From the NCBI GenBank assembly GCA_019115685.1, contig DXDC01000209.1, positions 1-8,394 of the forward strand: a stretch of DNA of 8,394 nucleotides, given 5' to 3'. The notes under the pieces were generated by a model that did no database searches, was not told where the DNA came from, and saw only the letters and a program-made list of their open reading frames with translations. This stretch comes from Candidatus Agrococcus pullicola. Its GTDB lineage: Bacteria > Actinomycetota > Actinomycetes > Actinomycetales > Microbacteriaceae. Both the position numbers and the translations under genes were made by a program. Positions 6,657 through 8,394 of this stretch are shown piece after piece (positions within the stretch are counted from its first letter, which is position 1; each line of letters starts with the position of its first letter).

Positions 6657-7564
6657 GCCTCAAGTACTCATTCGAACTCTTCCCACCCCGAAACGAGGCT
6701 GCGGGAGCACGTCTCAAGAACACGATTCAGGCGTTCTCCTCGATCAGCCCAGAATTCGTTTCCGTCACCTTCGGCGCCGGCGGATCCCATAGCCGCGCGT
6801 CGCTCAGCGTGCTGCAGCAGCTGGTGGATGCCGGGCTCGACCCCATGGCGCATCTCACGTGCGTCGGGCTCGGCGTCGAAGAAGCCGGCCGGCTCGTGCG
6901 GAGCTTCCTCGACGCCGGCATCACGAAGTTCCTGGCGCTGCGCGGCGATCTGCCGGACGACCCGCGCGAGCAGCGCACGGAGCTGCAGTCGGCAGCCGAA
7001 CTCGTGCAGTTGATCGAGGGCGTGGATACCGAACGCGTGCCGTATGAGCACGTACCGCTACCGGGGCTGCGTGCCGCGAGCATCAGAGAGCGACGCCAGA
7101 ACGTCGAAATCGCGGTGGCGGCGTTCCCGAACGGGCATCCGACCTCCGGTGCACGCCGCAACGACGTCGACGCGCTGCTCGCGAAGCAGAACTCGGGCGC
7201 CACGCTGGCGATCACGCAGCTGTTCTTCGACCCCTACGATTACCTCGAATTCGTTGACCTGGCGAGAGCGCGAGGTGTCACGATTCCGATTCTGCCCGGC
7301 ATCGTGATCCCGACCACGCTGCGCCGACTGCAGCGCTCAGCAGAGCTCTCCGGCGAACGCATTCCCATCGCCCTCGCAGAACAGCTCGATGGTGCTTCAC
7401 CGGAAGACGGTGGCCGCATCGGCGTTGACGCTGCGGTCGCGATCATCGAAGAGCTGCGCGATCACGACGTCCAGCACATCCACTTGTACACGTTCAACCA
7501 CCACCGACCGTCGTTCGACACCCTGACGGCTGTCGACGCCATCACCCCGATTGGAGCGCAATGA
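6653..7564 (+). CDS. metF: 5,10-methylenetetrahydrofolate reductase
   Basis: A 303-residue cytoplasmic flavoprotein that reduces 5,10-methylene-THF to 5-methyl-THF, the methyl donor used by the next gene product. A TIM-barrel MTHFR is recognised from FELFPPR at the N-terminus (E8 matches the conserved active-site Glu), VTFGAGGS, HLTCVG, LALRGD with D99 matching the flavin/folate-binding Asp, ATLAITQLFFDPYDY, the ILPGIVIPTTLRRLQRSAEL loop and the final IHLYTFN strand. The length is normal for bacterial MetF. The start is the GTG at 6653, overlapping the metY stop as GTGA, with only a weak GGA six bases upstream. It opens directly into the conserved KYSFELFPP strand, so no upstream start is needed. 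Weak initiation suggests translation depends on reinitiation from metY. The stop overlaps the metE ATG by four bases. Confidence 0.95.
   Translation: MSLKYSFELFPPRNEAAGARLKNTIQAFSSISPEFVSVTFGAGGSHSRASLSVLQQLVDAGLDPMAHLTCVGLGVEEAGRLVRSFLDAGITKFLALRGDLPDDPREQRTELQSAAELVQLIEGVDTERVPYEHVPLPGLRAASIRERRQNVEIAVAAFPNGHPTSGARRNDVDALLAKQNSGATLAITQLFFDPYDYLEFVDLARARGVTIPILPGIVIPTTLRRLQRSAELSGERIPIALAEQLDGASPEDGGRIGVDAAVAIIEELRDHDVQHIHLYTFNHHRPSFDTLTAVDAITPIGAQ
7553..7556 (+). promoter_or_regulatory. Ribosome binding site of metE inside the end of metF
   Basis: GGAG lies four bases before the ATG at 7561, within the last codons of metF. It supports the metE start at the ATGA overlap. Confidence 0.55.
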
Positions 7565-8394
7565 GCCAGCAGCCATTCCCGAAAGGCACGATTCTCGGAT
7601 ACCCGCGTATCGGCCCCGACCGCGAGCTCAAGCGAGCTCTCGAAGCCCACTGGCGCGGACGGATCTCGGACGAGGAGTTCCAGCAGCGCACGCGAGAGCT
7701 GCGGCTGGCCAACTTCGAGCGGCAAGCCGAGCTGGGCTTCGCACGCGACGACTCGTCGATTCCGTCCGAGGCCGCCCACTACGATCACGTGCTGGATGCC
7801 GTGCTCACCTTCGGCATCACCCCGCCGCGTCTGCGCGACGCTCAGGCGGAGGGACTTCAGTGGGAGTGGCTCCTGGCTCGCGGTGACGACGACAACGCAC
7901 CCCTCGAGATGACGAAGTGGTTCGACACGAACTACCACTACCTCGTGCCCGAACTCGACGCAGACACGACGTTCTCCTACGCTGACAGTCGTATCGTCGA
8001 GCGCTTCGTAGAAGCGCGCGAGGCCGGCTTCCTGACCCGCCCCGTCATCGTCGGCCCCGCAACGCTGCTCGCCCTTGCGAAAGCAGACGGCGTCGACCCG
8101 CTGGCGCTCGCGGATAAGCTCGTGCCCGTCTACCGGGAACTCGCGACCGCCCTCGCGCAAGCGGGAGCGACCTGGCTGCAGCTGGACGAGCCCGCGCTCG
8201 TCGCCGATCTCGATGTCGCGTCACCGCAGGAACTCGCCGCGGTCGCCGCTGCCGGTGCACGAGCTGTGCGCGAGGCTGGTCTGCAGGTGCTGCTCGCTGC
8301 CGGCTACGGTGAGTCGGCCGGGCGAGTGGAGAGTCTCGCAGCCGACGTCGACGCATTAGCCGTCGACCTCGTACGCGGCTCGCTGCCCGAGATC
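7561..8394 (+). CDS. metE: Cobalamin-independent methionine synthase, N-terminal part (3' end outside window)
   Basis: The first 278 codons of 5-methyltetrahydropteroyltriglutamate-homocysteine methyltransferase, which moves the methyl group from 5-methyl-THF (polyglutamate) to homocysteine without cobalamin. The frame is open to the window end; the family has about 750-770 residues, so roughly 60% is missing, including the zinc-binding catalytic barrel. Visible N-terminal landmarks are TILGYPRIGPDRELKRALE (10-28), DDSSIPS before HYDHVLD, MTKWFDTNYHYLVPE (117-131), the RPVIVGPATLLALAK stretch and WLQLDEPAL (205-213). The ATG overlaps the metF stop (ATGA) with GGAG four bases upstream. Placement after metF lets the methyl donor and acceptor enzymes be made together. 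The stretch VLLAAGYGE (243-251) departs from the VATYFG usual at this point. MetE is zinc-dependent, so zinc as well as methionine control is possible, but no such site is visible here. Confidence 0.95.
   Translation, partial: MSQQPFPKGTILGYPRIGPDRELKRALEAHWRGRISDEEFQQRTRELRLANFERQAELGFARDDSSIPSEAAHYDHVLDAVLTFGITPPRLRDAQAEGLQWEWLLARGDDDNAPLEMTKWFDTNYHYLVPELDADTTFSYADSRIVERFVEAREAGFLTRPVIVGPATLLALAKADGVDPLALADKLVPVYRELATALAQAGATWLQLDEPALVADLDVASPQELAAVAAAGARAVREAGLQVLLAAGYGESAGRVESLAADVDALAVDLVRGSLPEI

Overview
The window reads as chromosomal DNA of a high-GC Gram-positive bacterium (Actinomycetota). The ParA, ScpA and MetE sequences look most like those of Microbacteriaceae. That placement rests on remembered family features, not on a search. 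Base composition and codon use look even by eye, and I see no phage, insertion-sequence, CRISPR, tRNA or rRNA signal. I did not find an undescribed system. The interest lies in gene order and in a few small regulatory structures.

Region 1 (1-2254, + strand) is the 3' part of an iron-siderophore ABC importer operon. It holds the C-terminal end of one FecCD-type permease, a complete second FecCD-type permease and the FepC-type ATPase. Each gene is joined to the next by a 4-base ATGA overlap. The substrate-binding protein and the promoter must lie upstream of the window.

Region 2 (2255-4081, - strand) holds a Soj/ParA-type ATPase followed at once by scpA, the kleisin subunit of the SMC-ScpAB condensin. 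They are convergent with the iron operon. A 98-base spacer separates scpA from it, and this spacer contains a 10-bp perfect inverted repeat that may end transcription from one or both sides. In many actinobacteria this pair sits between xerD and scpB; neither is adjacent here.

Region 3 (4082-4230) is a divergent intergenic region. It has a likely leaderless promoter for the ParA gene on the - strand. On the + strand, ahead of the methionine operon, two copies of AACGTT lie 21 bp apart.

Region 4 (4231-8394, + strand) is a tightly coupled methionine operon: a MalY/PatB-type cystathionine beta-lyase, metY (O-acetylhomoserine sulfhydrylase), metF (methylenetetrahydrofolate reductase) and the first 278 codons of metE (cobalamin-independent methionine synthase). 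The first two enzymes can each yield homocysteine, MetF makes the methyl donor 5-methyl-THF, and MetE joins the two branches. All three junctions are 4-base overlaps (ATGA, GTGA, ATGA).
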